Origin: Nannocystis exedens
Lineage (GTDB): Bacteria; Myxococcota_A; Polyangia; Nannocystales; Nannocystaceae
Assembly: GCF_002343915.1 (NCBI RefSeq)
Contig: NZ_NETK01000001.1
Span: forward strand, 10,316,001-10,380,000
Length of the DNA stretch: 64,000 nucleotides
Direction: 5' to 3'
Of the stretch, positions 14,458-26,055 are shown in pieces; within the stretch, counting starts at the first letter, position 1, and every line of letters begins with the position of its first letter. Below the pieces are notes generated by a model that worked only from the letters and a program-made list of their open reading frames with translations, made no database searches and was not told the DNA's origin. The position numbers and the translations under genes are program-made.

Positions 14458-15249
14458 ATGAGCATCTTTCGCGCGGACGCGCTGCAGGGACTGGTCGCCC
14501 TCGTCACCGGCGGGGGCTCGGGGATCGGGGCCGCGATCGCAGCGACGCTGGCCGAGCACGGGGCCCGGGTGGCGGTGTGCGGGCGGACGCAGGCCAAGCT
14601 CGACGCGACGGCGGAGGCGATCGCGGCGACCGGCGGCGAGGCGCTGGCGGTGGCGGCCGACGTGCGGAAGCCCGAGCAGGTCGAGGCGGCGATGCAGGCG
14701 ATCGAGGCCCGCTGGGGCCGCCTCGACGTGCTGGTCAACTCGGCGGCGGGCAACTTCCTGTGCCCGGCCGCGAGCCTGTCGCCCAACGGCTTCGGCACGG
14801 TGGTGGACATCGACCTCAAGGGCACGTTCAACGCCTGCAAGGCGGCGCTGCCGCTGCTGTCGCGCGCGGGCGGGTCGATCCTCAACATCTCGGCGACGCT
14901 CCACTACGGCGGCACGCCGCTGCAGGTCCACGCGGCCAGCGCGAAGGCGGGGATCGACGCGCTCACGCGCACGCTGGCGGTCGAGTGGGGGCCGGCAGGG
15001 ATCCGCGTCAACGCGATCGCGCCGGGGCCGATCGACAACACCGAGGGGATCACTCGCCTGCTTCCCCCGGAGCTGCGCACCAGGGCCGAGCGCGCGATCC
15101 CGCTGCGGCGCTTCGGCCAGCCGCGCGAGATCGCCGAGGCCGCGGTGTTCCTGGCCTCGTCCGCGAGCGCCTACACGACCGGCGCGACGCTGGTGATCGA
15201 CGGCGGACACTGGCTCACCGGGATGGGCCTGATGACGCTCGGCGAGTGA
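14458..15249 (+). CDS. SDR oxidoreductase, 2,4-dienoyl-CoA reductase-like
   Basis: 263 residues from the ATG at 14458; the longer frame starts inside repeat sequence. The Rossmann motif TGGGSGIG is near residue 17, NAG is replaced by NSAAGNF, and the region SATLHYGGTPLQVHAASAKAGID replaces the usual YxxxK spacing. Together with the ending VEWGPAGIRVNAIAPGPI and TEGITRL this matches NADPH-dependent 2,4-dienoyl-CoA reductases of the DECR2 type, which remove double bases of unsaturated acyl chains during beta-oxidation. Another acyl or hydroxysteroid substrate cannot be excluded. It is a lone gene between smc and the antiporter. Confidence 0.85.
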   Translation: MSIFRADALQGLVALVTGGGSGIGAAIAATLAEHGARVAVCGRTQAKLDATAEAIAATGGEALAVAADVRKPEQVEAAMQAIEARWGRLDVLVNSAAGNFLCPAASLSPNGFGTVVDIDLKGTFNACKAALPLLSRAGGSILNISATLHYGGTPLQVHAASAKAGIDALTRTLAVEWGPAGIRVNAIAPGPIDNTEGITRLLPPELRTRAERAIPLRRFGQPREIAEAAVFLASSASAYTTGATLVIDGGHWLTGMGLMTLGE

Positions 15250-15316
15250 GCGGGCGCGGGCGAGCCGCGGCCGGGCCCGCGCGAGCCCGCGGTTTTGCGT
15301 TATCGTGTCCGCTCGC

Positions 15317-17410
15317 ATGAGCGCGAGCGCGAGCGCGGCTCACTACGTGCAAGAGGTCGGCGCGATCCTCGGGACCGCGGCGGTGACCAGCTTGCTGTCG
15401 CAGCGGCTGCGCCAGCCGCCGGTGCTCGGCTACCTGGTCGCCGGCATGATCCTCGGCCCGCACGTGCCGGGCATCATCATCGGCGGCGAGAGCAGCGTGA
15501 ACCTGGCCCACTCGCTGTCCGAGTTCGGCGTCATCCTGCTGATGTTCACCATCGGCATCGAGTTCAGCCTGCGCAAGATCGTGAAGATCGGGCTGCCGGC
15601 GGCGCTCACGGCCGTGATCGAGGTCGGGCTGATGATCTCGCTCGGCTACATGGTCGGGCGGATCTTCGGCTGGGACTCGACCGCGAGCCTGTTCGTCGGC
15701 GCCTGCCTCGGCATCTCGTCGACGATGCTGGTGGCCAAGGCGTTCGAGGAGCAGCGCCTGCGCGGCGGCTTCGTCGAGGTCGTGTTCGCGGTGCTGGTGT
15801 TCGAGGACATGATCGCCATCCTGCTGCTGGCGATCCTCACCGGCCTGGCCTCGGGGACAGGTCTGTCGCCGGTCGACTTCGCGCTGACGGTCGGCAAGCT
15901 GCTGGCGTTCCTGCTGGCGATGCTGGCCGCGGGGCTCCTGGTGGTGCCGCGCTTCATCCGCGGGGTGGTCCGGATCGGCCGCGCCGAGACGACGCTGATC
16001 GCCGGGATCGCGGTGTGCTTCGGCATGGCGGCGTTCGCCTCGGCCTCGGGCTACTCGGTCGCGCTCGGGGCGTTCCTCGCCGGCATGCTGGTGTCGGAGT
16101 CGGGCGAGGGGCCCAAGGTCGAGCACGTGATCCAGCCGCTGCGCGACCTGTTCGCCGCGGTGTTCTTCATCTCGATCGGGATGACCATCGACCCGGTGCT
16201 GGTGGTCCAGCACTGGCTGCCGGTGGTCGTGCTGACGGCGGTGGTGGTGTCCGGCAAGGTCGTCGGCGTGTCGCTCGGCTCGTTCCTGGCCGGCAACGGG
16301 CTGCGCCGCTCGGTCCGCGCCGGGATGAGCCTGGCCCAGATCGGCGAGTTCTCGTTCATCATCGCCGGCCTCGGCCTGCAGACCGGCGCGATCCCGGAGT
16401 ACATCCTGCCGATCATGGTGGCGGTGGCGATCCTGACCTCGATCACCACGCCGGTGATGGTCCGCCGCTCCGAGCGCGGCGCCGAGGCGGTCGATCGCTG
16501 GCTGCCCGACCGCCTGCAGACGTTCGTGACCTTCTACGACGCGTGGATCGAGCAGCTGCGCTCGGCGCCCCGCAGCGCGGCGGTCGGCCGCCGCGTCCGC
16601 GGGCCGCTGCTGATGTTGACCGTCGACGCGACGCTGCTGGTGGCGCTGCTCGCCGGGTCGAGCCTGGTCCACTGGCAGGCGGTCCAGGCGATGTTCCAGG
16701 CGACGCACCTGTCGCCGACGGTGATCGAGATCGGCTACGTCGGCGCGACGCTGGCGCTCGCGGGCGTGCTGTTCGTCGGCGTGCTCCGGCGCGCGGCGGC
16801 GCTGGCCCGCGCGCTGGCGGCGGTGGTGCTGCCGACCCGCGACGACGGCAAGCTCGACCTCGGCTCGGCGCCGCGGCGCGCGTTCACGGTGGCGCTCGAG
16901 CTGGCGCTGTCGCTGGTGATCGGCCTGCCGCTGGTGGCGGTGCTGCAGCCGTTCCTGCCGCTCAGCTCGGGCTTCGCCGTGTTCGCGCTGGTGGTGGCGG
17001 CGCTCGGCTACAACGTGTGGCGCAGCGTCGGCAACCTCGACGGCCACGTGCGCGCGGGCACCGAGCTGATCGTCGAGGTGCTGGCCCGCCAGGGCCAGGG
17101 AGGCACGAGCGGCCCGGCGGCGCACCAGTCGCTGGTCGAGGTGGCGCCGATGCTGCCGGGCTTCCCCGACATGACGCCGGTGACGCTGGCCGCGACGAGC
17201 CCTGCGATCGGGCAGACGCTGGCCGAGCTCAACCTGCGCGCGCGCACGGGCGCGTCGGTGCTGTCGATCAACCGCGCGTCTGCGGGCGTGGTGCTGCCCG
17301 AGGCCCACGAGCGGCTGCAAGTCGGCGACACGCTGACGCTGGCCGGCGGCCACGAGGCGATCGAACGCGCCATCGCGCTGCTGCAGCGCGGCATCGTCCT
17401 CGGCGAGTGA
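15317..17410 (+). CDS. KefB-type cation:proton antiporter with RCK C-terminal domain
   Basis: 697 residues from the ATG at 15317 (GTG at 15305 is possible). The first 400 residues hold about 12 membrane segments of the CPA2 fold (LGYLVAGMILGPHVPG, MFTIGIEFSL, FVEVVFAVLVFEDMIAILLLA). Two to four further hydrophobic segments and a small domain at residues about 600-690 (SLVEVAPMLPGFPDMTPVTL to GDTLTLAGGHEAI) match TrkA-C/RCK_C. These carriers exchange K+ or Na+ for protons under nucleotide or ion control. The full RCK_N nucleotide fold seems absent. A repeat pair at 15841-15868 encodes part of a loop (GLASGTGLS). Confidence 0.85.
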   Translation: MSASASAAHYVQEVGAILGTAAVTSLLSQRLRQPPVLGYLVAGMILGPHVPGIIIGGESSVNLAHSLSEFGVILLMFTIGIEFSLRKIVKIGLPAALTAVIEVGLMISLGYMVGRIFGWDSTASLFVGACLGISSTMLVAKAFEEQRLRGGFVEVVFAVLVFEDMIAILLLAILTGLASGTGLSPVDFALTVGKLLAFLLAMLAAGLLVVPRFIRGVVRIGRAETTLIAGIAVCFGMAAFASASGYSVALGAFLAGMLVSESGEGPKVEHVIQPLRDLFAAVFFISIGMTIDPVLVVQHWLPVVVLTAVVVSGKVVGVSLGSFLAGNGLRRSVRAGMSLAQIGEFSFIIAGLGLQTGAIPEYILPIMVAVAILTSITTPVMVRRSERGAEAVDRWLPDRLQTFVTFYDAWIEQLRSAPRSAAVGRRVRGPLLMLTVDATLLVALLAGSSLVHWQAVQAMFQATHLSPTVIEIGYVGATLALAGVLFVGVLRRAAALARALAAVVLPTRDDGKLDLGSAPRRAFTVALELALSLVIGLPLVAVLQPFLPLSSGFAVFALVVAALGYNVWRSVGNLDGHVRAGTELIVEVLARQGQGGTSGPAAHQSLVEVAPMLPGFPDMTPVTLAATSPAIGQTLAELNLRARTGASVLSINRASAGVVLPEAHERLQVGDTLTLAGGHEAIERAIALLQRGIVLGE
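15841..15868. repeat. 14-bp palindromic repeat pair in antiporter CDS
   Basis: Units are 15841 (cggcctggcctcgg) and 15855 (ggacaggtctgtcg). They lie in a loop between predicted membrane segments. Confidence 0.6.
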
Positions 17411-17779
17411 GGCGCGCGCGCGGCGTCGAGTTCGGTGCCAGGGGCGGGCGTCAGCGATGCGCGCGTCACCTCGGAGTCGCCGCCAGACTCGGGTGATGAA
17501 GGCGAGGCGAGCGACCTCCGAGGTTGCACGACGCGCGCCTCGATGAGGGCGGCGAAGTCGGCCCGGTGTCGCTGCGAAGCGGCTGCGGATGGGCCCGCTC
17601 GGCTCGCAGGGGCGGCTGGCGCGCCCGTACGAGCGGCAGCGTTGCGGACAGCCACGCGCGCGCGACGAGCGGCGCGGCGACGACGCTCCGCTGGGGACGT
17701 GTTGCGAGCGAGGGAGTTGTGGCTCCTAACTCCGGGGTCGAGCCGGCTCGCGGCGCGACGCGAGATCCAGGAGCCGAAA
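17411..17779. other. 369-bp intergenic region without an identified gene
   Basis: Open frames cross this gap only as extensions of the neighbours and have no conserved features. No 14-bp units are seen. It should hold the promoter of the downstream carrier. Confidence 0.5.
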
Positions 17780-19276
17780 ATGGACGAGGGCCGACATTCG
17801 CACATCGAGACCCGCGAGGACGCGCGCGACCCCGACGTCCCCGAGGCAGCGGGGCGCGCCAAAAGCTATGTGTTCGCGGCCGCGGTGGTCGTGGCGCTGG
17901 CGCTCGGCGCGTTCGGCAGCCAGGTGCCCGACGGGATCATGGTGCTCGGCGCGGTGCCGTTCGCGTTCGTGCTGTTCGTGCTGGTCCTCCTCGGGGTGGC
18001 GCTGTTCCACGGGCACACGTTGCAGGTCGCGCTCGGCGGGGCGCTCGTCATCACGATCTACACGGCGGTGTTCGCCCCCGGGTTCGCCTGGCCGACCGAG
18101 CAGGCGCATCCGGGCCTGTGGGGCCACCTGCTCCACGAGGGCGAGCACACGCTGCTGAACCTCGGCGGGCTGCTCCTCGGCTTCTCGCTGCTCGCGAAAT
18201 TCTTCGAGCACTCGGGCGTGCCCGACAACCTCTCGCGTTTGCTGCCGCGGCGCCCGCTCCTCGGCGCGTTCACCCTGCTCGCGGTGGTGTGGGTCATCTC
18301 GTCGTTCCTCGACAACATCGCTGCGGCGATGATCGGCGGGGTGATGGCGCGCTCGGCGTTCCGCGAGAAGGTGACGGTCGGCTACGTCGCGGCGCTGGTC
18401 GCCGCGAGCAACGCGGGCGGGGCCTGGAGCGTGCTCGGCGACACGACGACGACGATGATGTGGCTCGACGGAGTGTCGCCGCTCGCCGTGCTGCGGGCGA
18501 TGGTCGCCAGCGCGGTGGCGCTTGCGATCTGCGGCCTGTTCGGCGCGGTGCAGCAGACGCGCGTGCAGGCGATCGATCCCCCGACCGGCGAGACGAAGCC
18601 GATCGACCGCGTGCAGGTGATGATCGTGGTGCTGATCCTGGCGGGGGCGATCGTCGCCAACTTCCTGTTCACGGGCCCGTGGGCGGGCTTCTTCGCCGGC
18701 GGGCCGTGGTACGGGGTGTGGGCGGCGATCCTGGTCGGCTCGCTGCTGCGCCGGCCGACCTGGGGCGAGCTGCCCGGCGCGGCCAAGGGCGCGCTGTTCC
18801 TGCTGTCGCTGGTGTGGTGCGCGTCGCTGATGCCGGTGCGCGCGCTGCCTCCGGCGTCGTGGTCGACGGCGTTCGGGCTCGGCTTCGTGTCCGCGGTGTT
18901 CGACAACATCCCGCTGACGAAGCTGGCGCTCGAGCAGAGCGGCTATGACTGGGGGATCGTGGCCTTCAGCGTCGGGTTCGGCGGTTCGATGATCTGGTTC
19001 GGCTCGTCGGCCGGCGTCGCCATCTCGAAGGACTTTCCCGAGGCGCGCCACACCTGGCGTTACTTGAAGGAGGGCTGGCCGGTGGTCCTCGCGTACGTGG
19101 TGGCGTTCTTCACGATGCTGCTGGCGCTCGGGTGGTGGCCGCAGCCGAAGCGCGACGAGTCCGCGCCGGGGGTGCCGGCCGCGCAGGCGAGAGACGCGGC
19201 GACGGAGCGGGCGTCGCTTCATGCGCGAGGGGTCGCCGCCGACGCGAACGGCCCCGCGCAGCGGCGCTGGCGCTGA
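17780..19276 (+). CDS. NhaD/CitM-type ion transporter
   Basis: 498 residues from the ATG at 17780, which follows an aggag ribosome site. Eleven or so membrane segments are present. The paired motifs VVWVISSFLDNIAAAMIGG and LGFVSAVFDNIPLTKLAL are the duplicated (S)xxDNxP signature of the ion transporter superfamily that includes NhaD Na+/H+ antiporters, ArsB and citrate carriers. The closest resemblance is to NhaD-like or citrate-transporter-annotated proteins. The substrate is unknown, with Na+/H+ exchange the likeliest. The last 45 residues are charged and low in complexity. Confidence 0.78.
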   Translation: MDEGRHSHIETREDARDPDVPEAAGRAKSYVFAAAVVVALALGAFGSQVPDGIMVLGAVPFAFVLFVLVLLGVALFHGHTLQVALGGALVITIYTAVFAPGFAWPTEQAHPGLWGHLLHEGEHTLLNLGGLLLGFSLLAKFFEHSGVPDNLSRLLPRRPLLGAFTLLAVVWVISSFLDNIAAAMIGGVMARSAFREKVTVGYVAALVAASNAGGAWSVLGDTTTTMMWLDGVSPLAVLRAMVASAVALAICGLFGAVQQTRVQAIDPPTGETKPIDRVQVMIVVLILAGAIVANFLFTGPWAGFFAGGPWYGVWAAILVGSLLRRPTWGELPGAAKGALFLLSLVWCASLMPVRALPPASWSTAFGLGFVSAVFDNIPLTKLALEQSGYDWGIVAFSVGFGGSMIWFGSSAGVAISKDFPEARHTWRYLKEGWPVVLAYVVAFFTMLLALGWWPQPKRDESAPGVPAAQARDAATERASLHARGVAADANGPAQRRWR

Positions 19277-19504
19277 TGCGTGGAGCGGTCGGTCGCCCGG
19301 GACCGCGCGCTGCGCCCTCGACCGAGGCCGGCACCAGCGGCAGGTCGACTGGGGCGGACGAGCGGCGTCCAAGCCATGAATCGGGAAGGGACGCGGCGTC
19401 GGCCGCTCGGTGGGCCGGGCCGGCCAGGCATCCTCGGCGGCAGGGAGGGCGAGGCCGCCGAGCGGGCGGACGCTGCGCCGGAGCGGGAGGCTCGCTGGCG
19501 TTCC

Positions 19505-19574
19505 AGACATGTCCCATAAGGTATGTTCGAGGGGACATGCTCTACGCGGCATGTCCCCTCGAACATGTCACTCG
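19505..19574. repeat. 14-bp palindromic repeat array, 5 units, with 18-bp perfect hairpin
   Basis: Units start at 19505, 19519, 19533, 19547 and 19561. Positions 19523-19540 and 19549-19566 are perfect inverted copies of 18 nt with an 8-nt loop. It lies between convergent genes (carrier on plus, hydrolase on minus), and the hydrolase stop TCA at 19568-19570 is in the last unit. A bidirectional terminator role is plausible. Confidence 0.9.
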
Positions 19575-20059
19575 CGGGCGAACTCCGCGGTCGCGGCGAC
19601 GAGCCGGTCGAGCGAGCGGGCGAGGACGTGGGCGTCGTCGACGAGCTCCAGGCGGACGGCAGGGTGGGCGGCGGCCCAGGCCTCGATCGCGGCGACGGGG
19701 ATGAGCTCGTCGTGGCGGCCGTGGATGACGACCGTCGGGCACGGCGGCGCGAGCTCGAGGGCGTCGGCCGGGGGCTCGTGCACGATCAGCGCCGGAGCGG
19801 CGAGGACGAGGCCGCGGACGCGACCGCCGGCGCGATGGCGGAGGATCGCGCCGCAGAGGGCGGTGAGGCCGCCGTAGCTCGAGCCGACCAGGACGCAGCC
19901 GTCGTGCGCGGCGAGCTCGGGCATGAGGGCGGCGACGCGCGCGGCGAGGTTCATGCCGGTGAAGTCGGGCGCCACGAGGTCGAGCCCGGCGGCCCGCAGC
20001 GCCTGCGCCTTGCGGCCCTGCGGGCTGCCCTCGAGGCCGTGGCAGAAGACGACCTTCAT
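19568..20059 (-). CDS. YqiA/UPF0227-like alpha/beta hydrolase
   Basis: 163 residues from the ATG at 20059. The start VVFCHGLEGSPQGRKAQ gives the first strand and oxyanion region, GSSYGG holds the nucleophile Ser, HGRHDELIP the catalytic Asp and DDAHVL the His. The short length and the HGLEGSP start match the small esterase group of YqiA. The substrate is unknown. The final residues are encoded by a 14-bp repeat unit. Divergent from the aat gene by 42 bp. Confidence 0.8.
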   Translation of the reverse strand: MKVVFCHGLEGSPQGRKAQALRAAGLDLVAPDFTGMNLAARVAALMPELAAHDGCVLVGSSYGGLTALCGAILRHRAGGRVRGLVLAAPALIVHEPPADALELAPPCPTVVIHGRHDELIPVAAIEAWAAAHPAVRLELVDDAHVLARSLDRLVAATAEFARE

Positions 20060-20101
20060 GCGGCGACAGGATACGCTGCGGACCGGCCGCCGTGGTAGGC
20101 C

Positions 20102-21358
20102 ATGACCATGCCGGTGTTCGCGCTGACGGACGAGCTGGTGTTCCCCGATCCGAGTCAGGCCGAGCCCGACGGGCTGCTCGCGCTCGGCGGCGACCTGCGA
20201 CCCGAGCGGCTGCTGCTGGCCTACGCGCACGGGATCTTCCCGTGGAACAGCGAGGAGGAGCCGCTGTTGTGGTGGTCGCCGGCGCCGCGGGCAGTGCTGG
20301 TGCCGGGCGAGATCGCGGTGCCGCGCTCGCTGGCGAAGGCGATCCGCCGCCGGCCGTACCGGATCTCGCTCGACCTGTCCTTCGAGGCAGTCATCGCGGC
20401 GTGCGCCGAGACGCCGCGCCCGGGCCAGGACCGCACGTGGATCACGCCGGGGATCCGCGCGGCGTTCACCGATCTGCACCGCCGCGGGCTGGCGCACAGC
20501 GTCGAGGCCTGGGACGGGGACCGCCTGGTCGGCGGGCTGTACGGGCTGGCGCTGGGGTCGGTGTTCTGCGGCGAGAGCATGTTCGCCCGCGCCGACGACG
20601 CGTCGAAGATCGCGTTCGTGGCCCTGGTCGAGCAGCTGCGGCGCTGGGAGTTCTCGCTGATCGACTGCCAGGTCGAGACGGCCCACCTCCGCCGCTTCGG
20701 GGCGACGCCGATCGAGCGGGCGGAGTTTATGCGCCGGCTGGCAGCCGGGGTGGCGCGGGCGTGGCGAGTCGGGGTGTGGACGCTCGACGAAGAGCTGGCG
20801 GGCCGGGCCGACGGCGGACCGCCGCCGCGGAAGGTGCCGCCGCCGAAGATGTGGCGGCTGTCCCGAGAGACAGGTGGCGAGCGGCGGGGCGGGGAAGGCG
20901 GGGCGCGAAGCCGGCGCAAGCGGCGGGGCCGCGCGACCGGCGACGCCTGGGCCGCGGGAGCCGAGGTCGGTGACGGCACCGACGCTGCGGCTGGCGCGAA
21001 CGACAGGCGGCGAGGGGCGGCCGAGCGCGAGGGCGCGGACGAGCTGGCGCGAGGGACAGGTGAGGCGCAGGACGCCGGGGGCGCGCGAGGGGGCGGCGCG
21101 GACGAGATGGCGCGAGGGACAGGTGAGGCGCAGGACGCCGGGGGCGGCGCGGACGAGATGGCGCGAGGGACAGGTGAGGCGCGGGACGCCGGGGGCGCGC
21201 GAGGGGGCGGCGCGGACGAGATGGCGCGAGGGACAGGTGAGGCGCGGGACGCCGCGACCGCGCGAGGGGCGGGCGGCGCTCCGGCTGCGGGTGCAGGGGT
21301 GACGAGCGAGATGTCACAAGGGACAGGTGAGACGGGCGACCGCCGCGGCGGCGAGTGA
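20102..21358 (+). CDS. aat: leucyl/phenylalanyl-tRNA-protein transferase with repetitive tail
   Basis: 418 residues; the catalytic domain is the first 230 or so, the usual family length. Recognisable features are FPDPSQAEPDGLLALGGDL, YAHGIFPWN, WWSPAPRAVL, YGLALGSVFCGESMFA and the closing LIDCQVETAHLRRFGA. The enzyme adds Leu or Phe to N-terminal Arg/Lys of proteins, marking them for ClpS/ClpAP. The remaining 180 residues are Gly/Ala/Arg/Glu-rich and carry four near-identical repeats beginning GADEMARGTGEA. These are built on 14-bp repeat units and look like expanded non-domain sequence; the stop at 21356 is the first in frame. Confidence 0.9.
   Translation: MTMPVFALTDELVFPDPSQAEPDGLLALGGDLRPERLLLAYAHGIFPWNSEEEPLLWWSPAPRAVLVPGEIAVPRSLAKAIRRRPYRISLDLSFEAVIAACAETPRPGQDRTWITPGIRAAFTDLHRRGLAHSVEAWDGDRLVGGLYGLALGSVFCGESMFARADDASKIAFVALVEQLRRWEFSLIDCQVETAHLRRFGATPIERAEFMRRLAAGVARAWRVGVWTLDEELAGRADGGPPPRKVPPPKMWRLSRETGGERRGGEGGARSRRKRRGRATGDAWAAGAEVGDGTDAAAGANDRRRGAAEREGADELARGTGEAQDAGGARGGGADEMARGTGEAQDAGGGADEMARGTGEARDAGGARGGGADEMARGTGEARDAATARGAGGAPAAGAGVTSEMSQGTGETGDRRGGE
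20854..20881. repeat. 14-bp palindromic repeat pair at start of aat tail
   Basis: Units are 20854 (gcggctgtcccgag) and 20868 (agacaggtggcgag), near the point where conserved Aat sequence ends. Confidence 0.55.
21034..21334. repeat. tandem 51/63-bp coding repeats seeded by ggacaggt units
   Basis: The core ggacaggtga recurs at 21054, 21117, 21168, 21231 and 21321. Spacings are 63, 51, 63 and 90 bp, all multiples of three. A preceding in-phase unit (cgagatgtcacaag, 21307) marks the last copy as a proper 14-bp pair. Confidence 0.85.
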
Positions 21359-21467
21359 GGCGAGCGAAGGCTCCACCCGCGAGGAAGACCGCGTGCGGTC
21401 ACGGGGCCATCGGCTGCGGCGGGCGTGACGCGCGTGGGCGCGCGAGGTATCATCCGCGCCCTCTCGC

Positions 21468-24851
<3,384 letters not shown>

Positions 24852-24874
24852 GCGCGGGAGCGCGACGGCTCCGG

Positions 24875-24916
24875 AGAGCTGACCGAGGGGACATGTTCCC
24901 GAGGACAGCTCAAACG
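24875..24916. repeat. 14-bp palindromic repeats after amidohydrolase
   Basis: Units at 24889 (ggacatgttcccga) and 24903 (ggacagctcaaacg) are clear; 24875 is weaker. The first clear unit begins 38 bp after the stop codon. Confidence 0.75.
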
Positions 24917-25001
24917 ACGGCGCTCGCGCTGGGACCGGGTTGGGTCTCAGCGCCTCGCGGCGGCGAGGCGAAGGATCTGCCGTCGCCCTGCGGAGGTGCC
25001 C

Positions 25002-25053
25002 AAGGACATGTCCTTCCGGACACCTCTGGATGTCCTTCAGGACATGTCCCGCG
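25002..25053. repeat. 14-bp palindromic repeats before Cys-rich lipoprotein stop
   Basis: Units start at 25004 and 25018, then after an 8-bp slip at 25026 and 25040. Bases 25002-25015 (aaggacatgtcctt) are a perfect 14-nt palindrome. The minus-strand gene ends four bases away, at 25057. Confidence 0.85.
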
Positions 25054-25056
25054 CCG

Positions 25057-25404
25057 CTAGTCCCACTCGCACACGCGGTGCTTGCACTTCTGGCCGGCGG
25101 CGCAGTCGGCGGCGGTGCTGCAGGCGTAGAAGCAGCGGTTGTGCTCGCACAGGAGGCCGGCGGGGCACTCGGGGTCGGAGTCGCACTCGAAGGTACACAT
25201 GCCGCCGTCGCACTCTTTCTTGTCGCAGCAGTGGCCCGAGCTGCACTCGTCGTCGTCGTCGCAGAAGGCACCGATCCCGCCGGGGCAGTTGGGGTCGAAG
25301 CGGCAGTCGCCGCCGGGCGGGCCCGGGGGGCCGCAGGTGGCGCTCAGCAAGGCGCCGATGGAGAGGCCGAGGAGGGTGCGCAGCCAGCCGGGCGATCGGT
25401 GCAT
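25057..25404 (-). CDS. cysteine-rich secreted lipoprotein
   Basis: 115 residues from the ATG at 25404. The signal peptide ends in the lipobox LSATC near residue 24. The mature part carries about 17 cysteines in repeated short loops (CDDDDECSSGHCCDKKECDGGMC, with similar blocks after), the disulphide-rich style of EB/Dickkopf-like modules frequent in myxobacterial surface proteins. No catalytic motif is visible. An adhesive or structural surface role is inference. Its 3' end abuts a 14-bp repeat array, and it converges on the amidohydrolase gene. Confidence 0.75.
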   Translation of the reverse strand: MHRSPGWLRTLLGLSIGALLSATCGPPGPPGGDCRFDPNCPGGIGAFCDDDDECSSGHCCDKKECDGGMCTFECDSDPECPAGLLCEHNRCFYACSTAADCAAGQKCKHRVCEWD

Positions 25405-25442
25405 GCGGGGAGGATCGACGGGGGCGAGGGTGCCGTCAACGG

Positions 25443-25991
25443 TCAGGGCAGCGGCCCGCGGGCCCCGGCGAGGGCGGCGAAGAGACGGGCCTCCAGATCG
25501 GCGCCCGGGAGGGCCCACACGCCGATGAGACCCGCCGCACGCGCGGCCACGACGTTGTCGAGCTGATCGTCGACGACGACGACCGCCGGAGCGAGGCCGC
25601 GGAGGTGCGACCAGAACCGCGGGTCGGGCTTGGCGACCCCGAGCTCGCCGCTGCAGAGCCAGTGATCGACGAGGCCGGACCCGCCGAGCTGCTCGCGGAC
25701 GACGGCCAGCCAGGCGCGGGCGAAGTTGGTGGCGAGGGCGATCCGGTGGCCCCGCGCGCGCAGGCGCGAGACGAGCGCGAGCCGGTCTGTCCGCAGGCGC
25801 AGGCAGGCGCGGTAGGCGGCCGCGGCGGCGGGATCCCAGAAGTCGGCCTCCTCGATGGCGCCGGCCCGCAGCCGGTGCCAGCGCTCGCGGTCGGGGGCGC
25901 CGTCGATCTCCCGCCAGGACGGCTCGGCGAGCACGCCGATCAGGTCGAAGGCGACGAGCGGCAGGTCGGGCGGGGGTGTCGAATCGGACAT
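25443..25991 (-). CDS. HAD family hydrolase
   Basis: 182 residues. Motif I is AFDLIGVL (the second acidic position is Ile, as in YihX-like members with Gly there), motif II TNFARAW, a Lys at AKPDPRF and motif IV VVVVDDQLDNV. This fits a subfamily IA HAD phosphatase or dehalogenase; the substrate is unknown. The start ATG (complement of 25989-25991) lies inside a 14-bp repeat unit, and the first dozen residues (MSDSTPPPDLP) are non-conserved. It is followed at 38 bp by the Cys-rich lipoprotein gene and preceded by the nucleotidyltransferase gene, all on the minus strand. Confidence 0.82.
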   Translation of the reverse strand: MSDSTPPPDLPLVAFDLIGVLAEPSWREIDGAPDRERWHRLRAGAIEEADFWDPAAAAAYRACLRLRTDRLALVSRLRARGHRIALATNFARAWLAVVREQLGGSGLVDHWLCSGELGVAKPDPRFWSHLRGLAPAVVVVDDQLDNVVAARAAGLIGVWALPGADLEARLFAALAGARGPLP

Positions 25992-26055
25992 GGGCGTGAA
26001 GACATGTCCCTCAGGACATGGACTTGGAGACCTGCGCTTCAGAGCAGGCCGTAGC
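25986..26055. repeat. 14-bp palindromic repeat array, 5 units, joining two genes
   Basis: Units start at 25986, 26000, 26014, 26028 and 26042, all in perfect phase. The array contains the HAD start codon (25989-25991) and the stop of the next gene (26039-26041, the exact last three bases of unit 26028). It therefore fills the whole 47-bp gap and both gene edges. Confidence 0.92.

Noticed and set aside
10548..14888. Very long open frame antisense to smc (and similar antisense frames at 3074-5881, 21450-25271 and 48265-51741)
   Set aside because: Low-complexity Leu/Arg/Gln-rich products without domains. These are shadow frames of GC-rich genes on the other strand.
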